From NCBI GenBank assembly GCA_013396915.1, contig VWZL01002062.1, positions 295,920 to 359,919 on the forward strand: 64,000 nucleotides of DNA, written 5' to 3'. The stretch is from Stercorarius parasiticus. Lineage: Eukaryota; Chordata; Aves; Charadriiformes; Stercorariidae. The notes below the pieces were generated by a model. That model had not been told where the DNA came from, searched no databases, and was given only the letters and a program-made list of their open reading frames with translations. Positions 28,201 to 37,111 of the stretch are shown in pieces (positions within the stretch are counted from its first letter, which is position 1; every line of letters starts with the position of its first letter). A program made the translations under genes and the position numbers.

Positions 28201-31200
28201 CAGTGTATACTCTTTTATTTATTAACATACACCTGTGTACACTTCTGCTGATATACATCACTTGAACCTGTCAAGTAGTTGGCCATGCTTAAAGATAATC
28301 TAGCCTTACAGTTCACTCTTACTTTCTTTTTATGTAAAAGAATGCAGTTCTGAAAAATTTGTCAAAACAATTTCAGGGTTTTGCTGGGAGTTTAGACATG
28401 TTGAAATCATTTTGCCCAGTTCCCAGAGAAAATAAGACCTATGCACTCCAGTCCTGGAGTTGCCATGTGCCTGGCGTTGTCGGTCCCCATCACTCCTTAA
28501 TATTTGTTTGGAGAGAGCTCTTTGCCTCCAAGACTGAAAAGTTTAATGGGCGTAGTAAGTCACGTAGCAGAGGAGGGGAAGAGTCATTATCCTCAGAGAA
28601 TTCCCATGGGAGAGCCATTACACAAGGAAAGGCTCCAGCGGAACCTGTGCCTCACTGGGGCTCAGGCTGCCAGCAAAGGCCTTCCCCAAGGATTCTCTTA
28701 TTTCTGTCAAGGTGCAAGTTCCCATAAAGAAATTCCCATGGTTAAGTTATTTATGGTGTCTTTCCCAAACAGATTCTTTATTGTCTTTCTAAGAGGAAAA
28801 AGCATCTTGCAGTCTTAATGTAATTGTGGTACTTAGTGTAATGAGCATGCTTGATGAAGGGGTTTGTTGCTTTAATTCCTCCTTGGAATAATTGTTACTA
28901 GTCAACTGCTTGATGTGAATCCTTTGGAAGGGAAAAAACACCGTATTTGTTCTTTAGACAAACTGAGAAATCATGCAGAAATTTTCCCAGTCAACATGGA
29001 GCATAATTCTGAATTTACTGTCCTTTTTTAGTTTGTACCACAGCTTTGAAAACATCCGAGACAGCAATGCCTTCAGTCACCGTACAAATTTAAACATGAT
29101 AAAGCAGTAAAGAGTATTTTAAATATTGGTGCCATTTTACCTCTGAGCTGTCTGGAGGTCTAAAGTTAGCAGTGGTTTGAGCCAGGGATTCCCTTGGCAT
29201 CTCAGACCAGCGGCAGTGGTTCCCTTGGGAAGGCTGGAGGTGCCGGCTGTGACTGCCAGCTCCCTCCGTGAGCTGCCGTGTGGAGAAGGACTGTCAAAAT
29301 TTCCTTAAAAATTAATGTGAAATCATATTACACAGTGTTGTCAACTTTGGGTGTAGGAGGGACATTTCCGTGACAGCACAAGCAGAATTTGGACATGGAG
29401 TGGGAACAGTTGGGGTCTGTGGAATTCCTGAGCAGCTTGGTGATAGTTTTTTGGTTATCTGTGAAAATATGGGTCCGGCTTTGGGGCAGAACAGAGCTGC
29501 ATCCCCCGATATCCCTGCCTACTCTCCTCAGACTTGGTCTTTGTTTGTTTGCTCTTTTTTTTCCAGGAATCTTGTTTCTGACAAACAGGACTCTCTAGCA
29601 CAATGCGCAGACTTCAGGAATAGTTTACCATCCCAAGAAGCCATGCTGTGTTCTGGGCCCTTAGCTGTAATACAGGGACGAACATCGAAGTATGCACTTA
29701 ATTGCTTCATTTCATCAACTTGTTTGTCTTTTTTTCCCCTATTATTTATTCATGTGATTCAATCAGTGAGTTAACTCTGTAGACTCTAAGAGCACTGTGT
29801 CGTGGTTTAACCCCAGCCGGCAACTGGGACCACACAGCCGCTCGCTCACCCCCTTCCCCCAGAAGGGTGGGGAGAAGAGGGAGAAAAGGAGGGGAAAGGG
29901 AAAAACCTTGTGGGTTGAGATAAAGACAGTTTAATAGAACAATAATGGAAAAGGAAAATAACAATGAATATAATGACATGGGTAACTCTCACCGCCCGGT
30001 GAATTGGCACTGTCCCGAGCGGTGATGGTGGGTTCCCCCGGCCAAGCCCCATTTCCCTGCCCAGCATTGCCGTTGGTGGTACGGAATATCCCAGTGGCCA
30101 TTCGCTGTTCTCTGCGCTCCTCCTCGGCGGCTGGGGGAAGCTGAAAAGAGTCCTTGAAAAGCATAAACAGTGCTTAGCAACAGCTAAACCAATATGCATT
30201 ATTGACATTCCTTTCACAGCAATCACTAGAAAGAAAATGAACTCTTTCCCAGCTGAAACCAGAACACACAGAAAATTATCAGTAACTCAATAGAGTGTTT
30301 GGGGTTTTTTTTTAATCCTTTGCACATTTATAGTCTGCATCTTGATGTTACTTTGAGATTGTTTGGGGGGCAGGAAAGCATGCTCTAAACTTAATCATTT
30401 TAAGGCTCCTCTTTATTGCATGGGTAAAGCATTTGGCAATTCTGTGCATGTAATATTTTTATTCGCTAAACAATTTCGTACATTTTACACCTTAATTTTT
30501 AGTTTAGCAGTTTTCTGGAGTAGGCCTACAAATTTTGAGTAGCTCAGTTGTCCTCAAGGGATCTATTTAATGAAGTCTTTGAGAAAGTTGAGTGATTACT
30601 CATCTAACACATATTTTTTTTTAACATCTGAAAATATCACCAGGGAATTGTGTGAGCCAGAGCAGACTCCTGTAGGTAATTAATTAGCCCATCCTCACCT
30701 GGATTTGAATTAGATTTCCCAGGCAGATTTCTGTGTTATTTCTGTTCTTCACATCTGAGTGTAATTATTTTGGTGAGAGACACTGTATAGAGTTGTATGA
30801 TTTTATTGCTGTTCTCTTGGGGAGGAAGGGGAATTAACTGGGAAAAATATTTGAAGTCCAAACACACACCACCGTCTTTTTGAGAGAGACAATATCAGAC
30901 TGAAAAACTAGCTTTTTGCTTTTTTTTTTTTCAAAAAGGAACTAATTCGTTACTTTTTCAAATTAGCCTTCTCATGACAATACATTTGTTTGCAAAAAAT
31001 CCTTTAAATGCTTTAGGCTGACTTTACATCTTGTGTTTGTTTCATGACTTTCACCTGTGAGGGACAGAGAAAGGTAAAGGCAGTCATGTGAATTTCCTGT
31101 AAACGTTCAGGAGCACTTGGTCGCTGAAAAGCACGTGTTCTTAAAGAGAAGACAGGTGAAAGGAAGAGAAAAAGAAGAGCAGGCAGGAAGCTCTCCGTGG

Positions 31201-34200
31201 ACCTTGGTACTTGTAAATGGTCCGGTGGGGGAGGAGGCGGTTTGCTGTGAAGTGCTGCCTCTGTCGTGCGAAGCTTGAGCTCTGGGAGCACTAGGTGTCT
31301 CTGAAAGACGAGCGTAGAACACCTTCTACTACAAAAATATATATTCCTTAAATGAGTATCTTATCTAATGGCTGGCGTGTTAATTTCGCTTTGGTTTTGT
31401 AGTTCAGGAAGGCAAGCTGCAAGACTGTTCTCCATGCCTCATCTGGTGCAACAGGAAACAACGCTCGCGTACCTGGAGAGCCAGATCGCAGCCGCTCTTA
31501 CGCTGCAGTCCAGCCACGAGTACCGCCACTGGCTGCTCATCTATGCACGGTACCTGGTCAATGAAGGTGAGGCCTGCCACGCGCTCTTGCTGCTTTGCAG
31601 CTCTGATGGAGTTTTAAGAAACGCTCTGCTCGTGTCATTTATATGTGTGGTTGCATTTAACCTTCTCCTTTTAGCACTTGGCTTCTGGACTCGGGGTTTA
31701 CGTAAAACCAGAGCAAACTGCTGAAGCGCATTTGCTTCCTCTGGCTCTCGGTCCTGGGGAGTCCTGTGTGACCTGGGGAAACAGGGCCATCTGCGGACCT
31801 CAGAAATAGGGACCGCATTGTAAAAAAAGTGCAGTGGTCTGTCAGACATATCATATCTATCATCTGGCAGCAACTGCAGACGTTCAGAGGGACCAGCAGC
31901 ACCTTGTAAAATACGTAACACCCCTCAGGCGACTGACAGTCCCTGCCCGTTGGGAAATGGAAGAGTTGCTCAGTCTCTGACACTTTGTACCAGAGCACAT
32001 AAAACTGCAGGGAATTTGCTTGTGTTACTTGCGCTTTGTATTTTTTTTCATTCTAAAATTTCAACAGCCTGTACTGGTGAGCTTCATGGGTTAAATTCTG
32101 TGAGGAATGAAACCTGTAAAAAAGGTTGCTTGTGTCTGCTTTATATTTGAATACGCTGTATCTCCGTGCTATTCTGTTAAATAAGGTTAAACCAATGGCC
32201 TTTATGCTTCTTGGATTCTCAAGATCTCTGTTGCACCTCTGCTTGTCTGCATTCCACACTTAGTAGTTCCCAGTGTATTAGTTCAGCCTCATTCCTCGCC
32301 ATGCATCATCACCTTATGCAGAGGGAAGCGAAATGGTTCGTGTTAGGCCACCTAATAGGTGCTGGCAGAATTAAAATTGAGATTATTAATTCTTGCCTTT
32401 TGATCCCCACCTTATTTAATCAGAGCTTAATGAACTACATATGATTCTCTCTGTCCTTCCCCAGTTGAGATTAAAATGTTCATCTCTGGTCATATGGTAA
32501 AGAGACAGTGACACTTGTAAAAGTCTTCGCTAGTTGAGCCCCTCTGTCGTGTGTGCGGTTCCCCCTGCGCCGCGTGATGGCCTCTGCCCTGCGGCTGCGC
32601 GTACACGGGGTGTCGCTGCACACGCTGTTTTCCTGACCTGCCATTTTCTGGCTCTGCTAAATTTTGAAAATTGCACATCCTATTATTTACCCTTTATTCC
32701 TGTGATAACTTCAACATTTAATGAATTCTAATCCATTAAAATAGTCAATCTATTATACCTGGATTGGCAAGTTACTCTCGAACGGATGGCTTTGTTACTG
32801 GCAAGGGATTTCCCTCCTCTGAATTTTTTAGGTGAATAAAGCTGGCCTGGAAGCTGTGGTTTTATTAAAGGTTTTCTTTTTTTTTTTTTTATACTCATGC
32901 ATTTTAATTGGATCTGTTTTAATTTTGTTATAAGCTCTTTTGCTAAGGGTTTTAGAGATCTCTTCTAGTTCAGTAATATTTTAATGTCTTAGAAGGATGT
33001 CTGATTTATTTCTTTATTTCTTAGGACTGACTCCATTTTTCCTATTTCATATATTGCCATTAAATGCAACCTAACAACTTTTCACTGCTTTTCATCTTGT
33101 GGCTTTCCAACTCTTGTGATATCTCTTTTGTGTTAGTTCTCTGGCTGTTGAAATCTGACAGTTTTCCCATGTGTTTTGTTTTGTTTTTTTAAAAGCTGGT
33201 ATATTTATGTGGGAGGGGGGAGGCCAGCTCTTCAAACAAACTGGAGTCACTACTTCAGTTTTTCTCCCTATTGTAGATCATCTTCAGTAGGGTTTTTGGT
33301 TTTGAGAACTTAAAATCAAATCCTTTGGAACTCTAAACTCTTTTCAAATCATCTTTCCAAAGATTTGCTGTTAGAAGAATAACACGCTTTTTCAGAAACC
33401 AATGGTTTTGGCTTTAGTTTATCCTGGATACTTGTAACTCTCTCCTGAACATTGTCAATGAGATTGTGCAGTGGTTATATTTGGTGAAATGCTTATGAAT
33501 GTCGTTTTATTTTCTGATAATATTCAGGGTTTGAATATCGTTTGCGAGAATTATGCAAGGATTTACTGGGTCCAGTCCATTACTCAGCTGGAAGTCAGTG
33601 GGAATCAACAGTTATGGTAAGTCCTGATAATAGTTTAACAAAGAACAAGGAAGAGTTTCCCATGAAAACAGACAGACATAGAAACATGGAAACAAAATAG
33701 AACATGGATAAACAATACAACTTAAAATATGATTAAATTTAGTGGCAAAAAAGCAATCCCAAATTATTTTTGCTGCCTGTGGACCCCTTTCCATACTCTG
33801 CTCTGATCTCATAATCAGGCTTCCTTCCGTGGCACGTGGATTTGTTTCATGTGAAGCCGTAGACAGATGCCGAGTGCCGCAGTCTCAGCTCTGGTGCTGT
33901 CGCGAGTGTCAGGCAGACGGAGCAGAGCTGCGTGTTGGGGTCTCCTCACTCTTCAGACAGCAACTTTGAAATAGTGCCTTGCCGATGAAATGCCTTCCCT
34001 TCTCAGAGCGCGTCTGGAGTCTGTAACTGCAGAAGTTGCGCCAGCTTCACGAGTGCATATAAATGTAAAGACCGTTTTTATTCTGGAAGTCATGTAAGCA
34101 AAGTAAGAACATAAAATACACAGCCCTCTCCAGGCAGGAAGAGAGGCATGAATCTTAAGTAGCTCTACCGAATATATTCATGATATCAGGTAATAGATTC

Positions 34201-34345
34201 TGAGGATGCTTCTGTGTTTTTTGTGCAGGGTTTACGAAAGAGAGAACTATTGAAAGAGCTTCTTCCTGTTATTGGACAGAACCTCCGCTTCCAGAGGCTT
34301 TTCACAGAGTATCAAGAGCAGCTAGACATCTTGAGAGACAAGTAG
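7146..34345 (+). CDS. HIRA: HIRA histone chaperone, exons 2-25 (exon 1 outside window)
   Basis: HIRA is the scaffold of the HIRA-UBN1-CABIN1 complex, which works with ASF1A to deposit histone H3.3 independently of replication. Twenty-four exons join in phase to 3,035 coding bases, all with GT-AG introns. Adding the usual 37-nt first exon gives about 1,023 residues (human 1,017). Residues about 13-371 form seven WD40 blades. Residues about 440-476 carry the ASF1-binding B-domain with RRRITP. A variable linker follows, containing the TTPSK site (human CDK2 target Thr555, here Thr561). A basic KKKKGRPRK segment lies near 650, and the C-terminal Hira domain runs from about 700 to the end, with the VWD trimerisation motif (human W799/D800, here 805/806) and LLKELL near the terminus. 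Human Ser697 (GSK3 beta site) corresponds to Ser703. No frameshift or premature stop was seen. The start codon is upstream of the window. Numbering assumes a 12-codon exon 1. Confidence 0.97.
7952..8062 (+). CDS. HIRA: HIRA exon 3
   Basis: 111 nt, residues 34-71, containing [10 protein letters not shown] (end of a WD40 blade) and an acidic loop [10 protein letters not shown]. Both ends fall one base into a codon, so skipping it would keep the frame. The donor is gttaca, unusually weak, and is followed by a long U-rich tract (see findings). Confidence 0.96.
8063..8104 (+). promoter_or_regulatory. Weak 5' splice site with downstream U-tract
   Basis: The intron 3 donor reads TTAG/gttaca, lacking A or G at +3 and the usual AGT at +4 to +6. 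About 10 bases downstream a T-run interrupted only by single G's (8,073-8,103) begins. U-rich sequence just after weak donors is the known arrangement bound by TIA1/TIAL1 to recruit U1 snRNP. The regulatory role here is inferred. Confidence 0.45.
8859..8949 (+). CDS. HIRA: HIRA exon 4
   Basis: 91 nt, residues 71-101. It encodes [20 protein letters not shown] and then [10 protein letters not shown], a complete WD40 blade ending in the VW signature. Acceptor catttcag, donor gtaagc splitting an alanine codon. Confidence 0.97.
9469..9563 (+). CDS. HIRA: HIRA exon 5
   Basis: 95 nt, residues 101-133: [20 protein letters not shown] followed by [11 protein letters not shown]. This is the inter-blade loop and first strand of the next WD40 blade. 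Acceptor ttaattag, donor gtaagt. Confidence 0.97.
10398..10493 (+). CDS. HIRA: HIRA exon 6
   Basis: 96 nt, residues 133-165: [20 protein letters not shown] then [12 protein letters not shown], one WD40 blade. Preceded by a long T-run and acceptor caaacag; donor gtgaga. Confidence 0.97.
11474..11634 (+). CDS. HIRA: HIRA exon 7
   Basis: 161 nt, residues 165-218: [20 protein letters not shown] and further to [22 protein letters not shown]. It carries the GH…W[D/N] and VW hallmarks of a WD40 blade. Donor gtatgt falls after a complete codon. Confidence 0.97.
11765..12045 (+). repeat. Ancient CR1-type LINE 3' end
   Basis: In HIRA intron 7. Diverged but ordered matches to the 3' part of old sauropsid CR1 elements: 'ttctcacacaacatg', 'gttgccatcggatgttgtaggtgccaaa' (in pieces), 'ggccactatcagga' and 'ggatctttggtctggcgtcatagggc'. 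The final block corresponds to the conserved terminal '…gacctttggtctgacccagtatggc' of this family as I remember it. No coding capacity remains. Confidence 0.7.
12543..12710 (+). CDS. HIRA: HIRA exon 8
   Basis: 168 nt, residues 219-274, in frame at both ends. It encodes the [19 protein letters not shown] blade, the [14 protein letters not shown] strand and the GHRKAVTVV start of the next blade. Acceptor tttttgtcag, donor gtgagt. Confidence 0.97.
13230..13343 (+). CDS. HIRA: HIRA exon 9
   Basis: 114 nt, residues 275-312: [16 protein letters not shown] and then [18 protein letters not shown]. The cysteine-rich strand and DRSLSVW end are characteristic of HIRA blade 6. In frame at both ends; donor gtgagt. 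Confidence 0.97.
13344..15052 (+). other. HIRA intron 9
   Basis: 1.7 kb of non-coding sequence. Around 14,265-14,345 a stretch reading 'gcagtctttgccccgaggagctta' resembles an old interspersed repeat common in reptile and bird genomes, but I cannot name it with confidence. The rest shows no recognisable feature. Confidence 0.4.
15053..15123 (+). CDS. HIRA: HIRA exon 10
   Basis: 71 nt, residues 313-336: [20 protein letters not shown] then DISW, with the tryptophan codon split by the intron. Acceptor ttttaag (A rather than C at -3), donor gtaagt. Confidence 0.96.
15124..17238 (+). other. HIRA intron 10
   Basis: 2.1 kb, AT-rich. The only recognisable item is a weak L2/MIR-type repeat near 16,660-16,800. 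Open frames on both strands are short and unsupported. Confidence 0.5.
16660..16805 (+). repeat. Possible ancient L2/MIR-type 3' fragment
   Basis: Contains 'tttgtctggactgtaagctcttcagaggga…ggattgtctggtacttgtt', matching the general form 'tagactgtaagctcttcagggcagggactgtct' shared by old amniote retroposon tails. Diverged, family uncertain. Confidence 0.4.
17239..17344 (+). CDS. HIRA: HIRA exon 11
   Basis: 106 nt, residues 336-371: [20 protein letters not shown] then [15 protein letters not shown]. It forms the last WD40 blade and the acidic exit of the propeller. Acceptor tccttcag, donor gtacag. Confidence 0.97.
17935..18162 (+). CDS. HIRA: HIRA exon 12
   Basis: 228 nt, residues 372-447. It begins [20 protein letters not shown] and ends [11 protein letters not shown], the first part of the ASF1-binding B-domain. 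In between are a glutamine-rich stretch (QQRQQQQQ, mostly CAG codons near 18,034-18,057) and a small alanine run (TAAAAP). By my count the human exon is four codons shorter, so most length variation sits in this Q/A segment. Donor gtaggg. Confidence 0.96.
18856..18941 (+). CDS. HIRA: HIRA exon 13 (B-domain)
   Basis: 86 nt, residues 448-476: [20 protein letters not shown] then LCIAQLDTG. This is the core of the B-domain, whose RRRITP hairpin docks on ASF1A. Identical to human as I recall it. Acceptor cccaacag, donor gtacgt. Confidence 0.97.
19428..19622 (+). CDS. HIRA: HIRA exon 14
   Basis: 195 nt, residues 476-541: [20 protein letters not shown] and a Ser/Thr/Asn-rich low-complexity continuation. 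It is part of the disordered linker and the least conserved exon against human. Length divisible by three with matching phases, so skipping keeps the frame. Donor gtcagt lacks a purine at +3. Confidence 0.95.
21026..21196 (+). CDS. HIRA: HIRA exon 15
   Basis: 171 nt, residues 541-598. A Ser/Ala-rich start leads into [20 protein letters not shown] and TERSKAT. The TTPSK threonine equals human Thr555, reported as a cyclin-CDK2 target. Acceptor tcgacag, donor gtaagg. Confidence 0.96.
21696..21712. repeat. Poly(A) run
   Basis: 17 consecutive A's in HIRA intron 15. No clear retroposed body or target-site duplication was seen upstream. Confidence 0.8.
22739..22943 (+). CDS. HIRA: HIRA exon 16
   Basis: 205 nt, residues 598-666. 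It encodes [13 protein letters not shown], an acidic serine cluster resembling casein-kinase-2 sites, then [20 protein letters not shown] and KDSRL. The basic block is a likely nuclear localisation signal and contains a GRPRK core like an AT-hook. Acceptor ttgctcag, donor gtgaaa. Confidence 0.96.
23478..23525. repeat. Poly(A) run followed by poly(T)-rich stretch
   Basis: 15 A's at 23,478-23,492 followed shortly by a T-run near 23,507-23,525. Simple sequence in HIRA intron 16. Confidence 0.7.
23718..23822 (+). CDS. HIRA: HIRA exon 17
   Basis: 105 nt, residues 667-701, in frame at both ends: [20 protein letters not shown] then [15 protein letters not shown]. It corresponds to the region just before the C-terminal Hira domain. 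Acceptor tttttccag, donor gtaagt. Confidence 0.96.
24617..24765 (+). CDS. HIRA: HIRA exon 18
   Basis: 149 nt, residues 702-751: [20 protein letters not shown] then [20 protein letters not shown] and RILTAAGSC. The first serine (703) corresponds to human Ser697, reported as phosphorylated by GSK3 beta. Start of the C-terminal Hira domain. Confidence 0.97.
25888..26049 (+). CDS. HIRA: HIRA exon 19
   Basis: 162 nt, residues 751-805: [20 protein letters not shown] then [20 protein letters not shown] and [14 protein letters not shown]. It belongs to the C-terminal domain used for homotrimerisation and CABIN1 binding. The final tryptophan codon, equal to human Trp799, is split by the intron. Confidence 0.97.
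26777..26835 (+). CDS. HIRA: HIRA exon 20
   Basis: 59 nt, the smallest internal HIRA exon apart from exon 1, residues 805-825: [19 protein letters not shown]. The opening Asp equals human Asp800. Not a multiple of three, so skipping would frameshift. Acceptor ctctttcag, donor gtaata. Confidence 0.96.
27867..27972 (+). CDS. HIRA: HIRA exon 21
   Basis: 106 nt, residues 825-860: [20 protein letters not shown] then [15 protein letters not shown]. Part of the C-terminal beta-propeller-like Hira domain. Acceptor cttgtag, donor gtaagt splitting a Trp codon. Confidence 0.97.
27973..29566 (+). other. HIRA intron 21
   Basis: 1.6 kb. The short open frames near 28,359-28,818 lack splice support and recognisable homology. 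No repeat family identified. Confidence 0.5.
29567..29689 (+). CDS. HIRA: HIRA exon 22
   Basis: 123 nt, residues 860-901: [20 protein letters not shown] then [20 protein letters not shown]. Nearly identical to human. Acceptor tttttccag, donor gtatgc splitting an Asn codon. Confidence 0.97.
29798..30266 (-). mobile_element. Solo LTR of an avian endogenous retrovirus
   Basis: 469 bases in HIRA intron 22. On the minus strand it begins TGTTCTGGTTTCAGCTGGGA and ends …GGTTAAACCACGACA, giving TG…CA termini. Flanks CACTG (29,793-29,797) and CACAG (30,267-30,271) look like a 5-bp target-site duplication with one mismatch. An ATTAAA poly(A) signal on the minus strand lies at 29,930-29,935, followed by 'ctgtctttatctcaaccc' as in related avian LTRs. 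It is shorter than the family form I remember, apparently lacking part of the middle. No internal viral genes are present, so this is an old recombined solo LTR, antisense to HIRA. Confidence 0.85.
31403..31566 (+). CDS. HIRA: HIRA exon 23
   Basis: 164 nt, residues 901-956: [20 protein letters not shown] then [20 protein letters not shown] and [14 protein letters not shown]. Helical part of the C-terminal domain. Acceptor tttgtag, donor gtgagg. Confidence 0.97.
31567..33527 (+). other. HIRA intron 23
   Basis: 2.0 kb. The exon 23 frame stays open for 52 codons into this intron (to the stop at 31,722-31,724). Otherwise T-rich with simple runs near 32,876-32,890; no repeat family recognised. 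Confidence 0.5.
33528..33616 (+). CDS. HIRA: HIRA exon 24
   Basis: 89 nt, residues 956-985: [20 protein letters not shown] then [10 protein letters not shown]. Acceptor tattcag, donor gtaagt after a complete codon. Confidence 0.97.
34229..34345 (+). CDS. HIRA: HIRA exon 25 (terminal coding exon)
   Basis: 117 nt including the TAG stop, residues 986-1,023: [20 protein letters not shown] then [18 protein letters not shown]. It contains an LxxLL-type motif (LKELL) and ends with the conserved ILRDK. Acceptor ttgtgcag. Confidence 0.97.
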   Translation, partial: GLRKRELLKELLPVIGQNLRFQRLFTEYQEQLDILRDK

Positions 34346-35175
34346 CATTTCCCCAGATTTTCCCTGCGGGTCTGGTCCGAGAGAAACTGCTGAACAGCAT
34401 TAACCAGAGGCAGAAGAGGAGCGGGAGCCCGGTTGCGGGGACACTCCTGAGGAGGGCAGTGCCGGGAGGGTCCCGGATGCCTCGGGAGTGACCTGCTTTA
34501 GTTTTTAAAGAAGCTCAGGAGTGGATTTGTGAAAACGACGAGTGGATGAGCGAGACCGTTTCCAAGTGAAACTTCACCGTCGAAGCTGTGGCCTCTGTTT
34601 CTGTGGGAAGTCGTGGATATGTACTTCAGGGGGTCCTTTTGGATCTGGATCTCATTTTAATATCAAAACTAGCTGAGAACTGTTTGTGGGGTTTCTTGGA
34701 TGTCCTGTGAAAAGCACAGTACTTCAGAGTACACTGAACAGCATATTTAACCCTGTTTAGGGTTTTTTGCCTGAGGATTTATTGAGGCTCGACACTATAT
34801 TAAATTAGATGAATGAGCCACATGAAAAGAAATTTCATAAATATTAAGGTATTATGCAGCCAATAGACTCTTTCCTGTGAATATAATAATAATAATGAGG
34901 CTGTTCTAACACATGGACTATTTTTGTACTAGAATTTGCTAACTTGTAATATGGAATTTTATTTGGCCGATAATCAGGCTATCTCTACAAAGTCATCTTG
35001 TAGGAAATTTAACTCTAATTACAAAAGCTATGTTTCAAAATAATTCTACCAAATTAACATGTCATCATCTGGTTTTTAATTTTTAAATGTTTGTAAAAGG
35101 CATTTTTTGGGGGGAGGGATACAATGGGGTGGCTCTTTTTGTAAGTACAAAAATAAATGAACATTGCATTGGTTT
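34346..35175 (+). other. HIRA: HIRA 3' untranslated region
   Basis: About 830 bases from the stop codon to just past the poly(A) signal. The exact cleavage site is inferred. An ATTAAA at 34,799-34,804 could serve as a proximal site giving a shorter transcript. Confidence 0.7.
35152..35157 (+). terminator. Poly(A) signal AATAAA for HIRA
   Basis: Canonical AATAAA about 810 bases after the stop, followed within 50 bases by T/G-rich sequence. A second AATAAA at 35,274-35,279 is a possible alternative. Confidence 0.65.
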
Positions 35176-37111
35176 AAAAAACAAAAATCAAAAACATGGT
35201 CTTGAGTTATTACAAAGGGCCCAGGCACTTCCAGAAATGTCAGCGCAGGCTGAATCATGTTAACACGTCTAGAAATAAATAATACTGTGCGATCTTTCTC
35301 TGAAAGCGTGATCAGACAAGTACTCGTCATCTCCCTGGAGCAGCCACGGCCTCTTCTCTCGGAGCTGAGGGAGCCGGAGCGGTGTGGGAGTGCTGCTCGT
35401 CCTGGGGAGCCCCCGGTGCTGCCACGGGGAACCAGCTTCGTGCAGTTGTGGCCATGGTCCTTGTGTGGCATTTCGTAACAACCAAATAGTGCTGGTGGCC
35501 TGTCAGCACTTGTGGCGTGGGTTTGGAATTCCACTGAACCCAAATCAATCAACTTGTTTTCTTCCCCAAAGTTTGTTTGGTGCTGGGAAAGAGGTGAGTG
35601 TATGTGGTGGTTCTTTCCAGGACCCAACTATTTGGGTGTGCCCTAGTTTATTACCTCAGTTGAGATGTTTTTGAGTAAGAAAATAAGTATTGCAATGAAT
35701 AAGTGTATCTAAACCCTTGTGAAAGGGCAGTTTCTCCCCTAAACCTCCATCAGAAGCATGCGCTCTGCGTCACCCTCAGCCAGGCCAAGGACTAGCTGTG
35801 CTCTGTGGTCCGGCCCTGCTCAGTGATACGGGTGTCGGGATCCCAGGAGGGAGGGAAAAACCCTGTATTTGGAGGGGTTTGTTGCCTCCTGTATTTAACT
35901 GCCAGACATGATGTATTTATTTGTATTTTTTTTTGTACAGCAAATTATTATTTGTACGGCAATCCCATGTGCACGCTGACCGATGTGTCCTGAAGAGCAA
36001 TAAAACCAAGGGGCTGAGCAGCTGCTCCTCAGTACGGCATCAGCGAGTTTTCAGCCAGCAGCAGGAAATGTGTACGCGGCGAGCAGCCCGCTGGAATGAT
36101 TAAAACAGGAGTTGGACGCTGTGGGCTGGGGGAAACGTGGGTCCGCTCCAAGGCCCGGTGTGGTCAGCGGGAGCCCGGCCATCGGCTTCCCTGGATTTTG
36201 GCTCTCGACTGTTCTGTGTGGTCAGACGCCCGGACGGTGGTTTAAGGAGGGAAGAGCAAAGGAGCGTGGACAGTCCTGGAGGCGTTGGTCAGTGGGGGCG
36301 CGGGGGGAGGCGGCTCTTTCCACCTGCAGGTTGTTTGGATTCACTGGTCGGCCTTGTGCTGTTCGCACTGGTGCTGTAACAGAGTGCTGTTTAATAGGAC
36401 TTAAAGGTAATTAGCTAAGGGAAAGGAAGTTCTTTGTCGTTAAGTCTTTGGAGACGCTGAAATACTTTTTTATGAAGAGCTGTTTCCATGTTAGACACTG
36501 TGTAGGTTTTCCTACCTGTTTTTTCTTTGGCGTTTCTGTCACTGCCTGACAGATCAGGAATATTATCATTTCAAATTCTATGCAACAAACTTCTTTTTAA
36601 ATGAAGGTGAACATTTTTTTTAAACTGGATATTTTAGCATTTTCTGTTTACAATCCGCACCTCGTGTCAGGCGAGGGCTCTGAGTACTGTTTAAGGCCGT
36701 GTAACGTTACCAAAGGAAACCCACGGCAAAACCAAGGCAGAACACGTTCGGGGCGGGAGCGGGGGCTGCTGGTTTTGAACAACCAGGGTGCTTTTAGTAA
36801 TTTGAACAATTATATTCATTTGAAAGACCCGGGGAGCTTTTGTTCATTAACGGCTCGAACAGGGCAACGGGGAAGGTCCAGGGCATCAGACACCCTCGCA
36901 CCTGCCGAATCTCCCTCAGCCCTCCGCAGGAGCGGGCGGGCCCGGCCGCAGCAAATAACGGAATAAAATTAGATTTGCCGGGGGGGGACACCCGCTGCCG
37001 TGAGCCCCGGCCCTCAGCCCCGGCCCGCCGCCCGCCTGTCTNGGGGGCTGCCGGGGCGGGGGGGGCCGCGGGGCGCCGGGGCCGCCGCTCAGTGACCGCT
37101 TCTTTCGGCAG
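35176..37111. promoter_or_regulatory. HIRA-PPIL2 intergenic region with GC-rich promoter part
   Basis: Less than 2 kb separates the HIRA poly(A) signal from the first PPIL2 exon seen. GC-rich, CpG-containing blocks occur near 36,110-36,380 and 36,850-37,206; the second borders the N-run and is the best candidate for the PPIL2 promoter. The expected short start-codon exon of PPIL2 was not found. A single N at 37,042, flanked by G-runs, may hide missing sequence. Confidence 0.5.
37042..37042. other. Single ambiguous base N
   Basis: One N inside very GC-rich sequence, 70 bases before the first recognisable PPIL2 exon. It may be a base ambiguity or a placeholder for unassembled sequence. Confidence 0.9.

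Noticed and set aside
28359..28818. Overlapping open frames in HIRA intron 21
   Set aside because: No splice signals, no recognisable domain, and both frames read through the same GC-balanced stretch, consistent with chance.
35076..35627. 183-codon open frame on the minus strand overlapping the HIRA 3' UTR
   Set aside because: No recognisable domain, no promoter or splice context, biased low-complexity translation. One frame of this length is about what chance allows in 64 kb on two strands.
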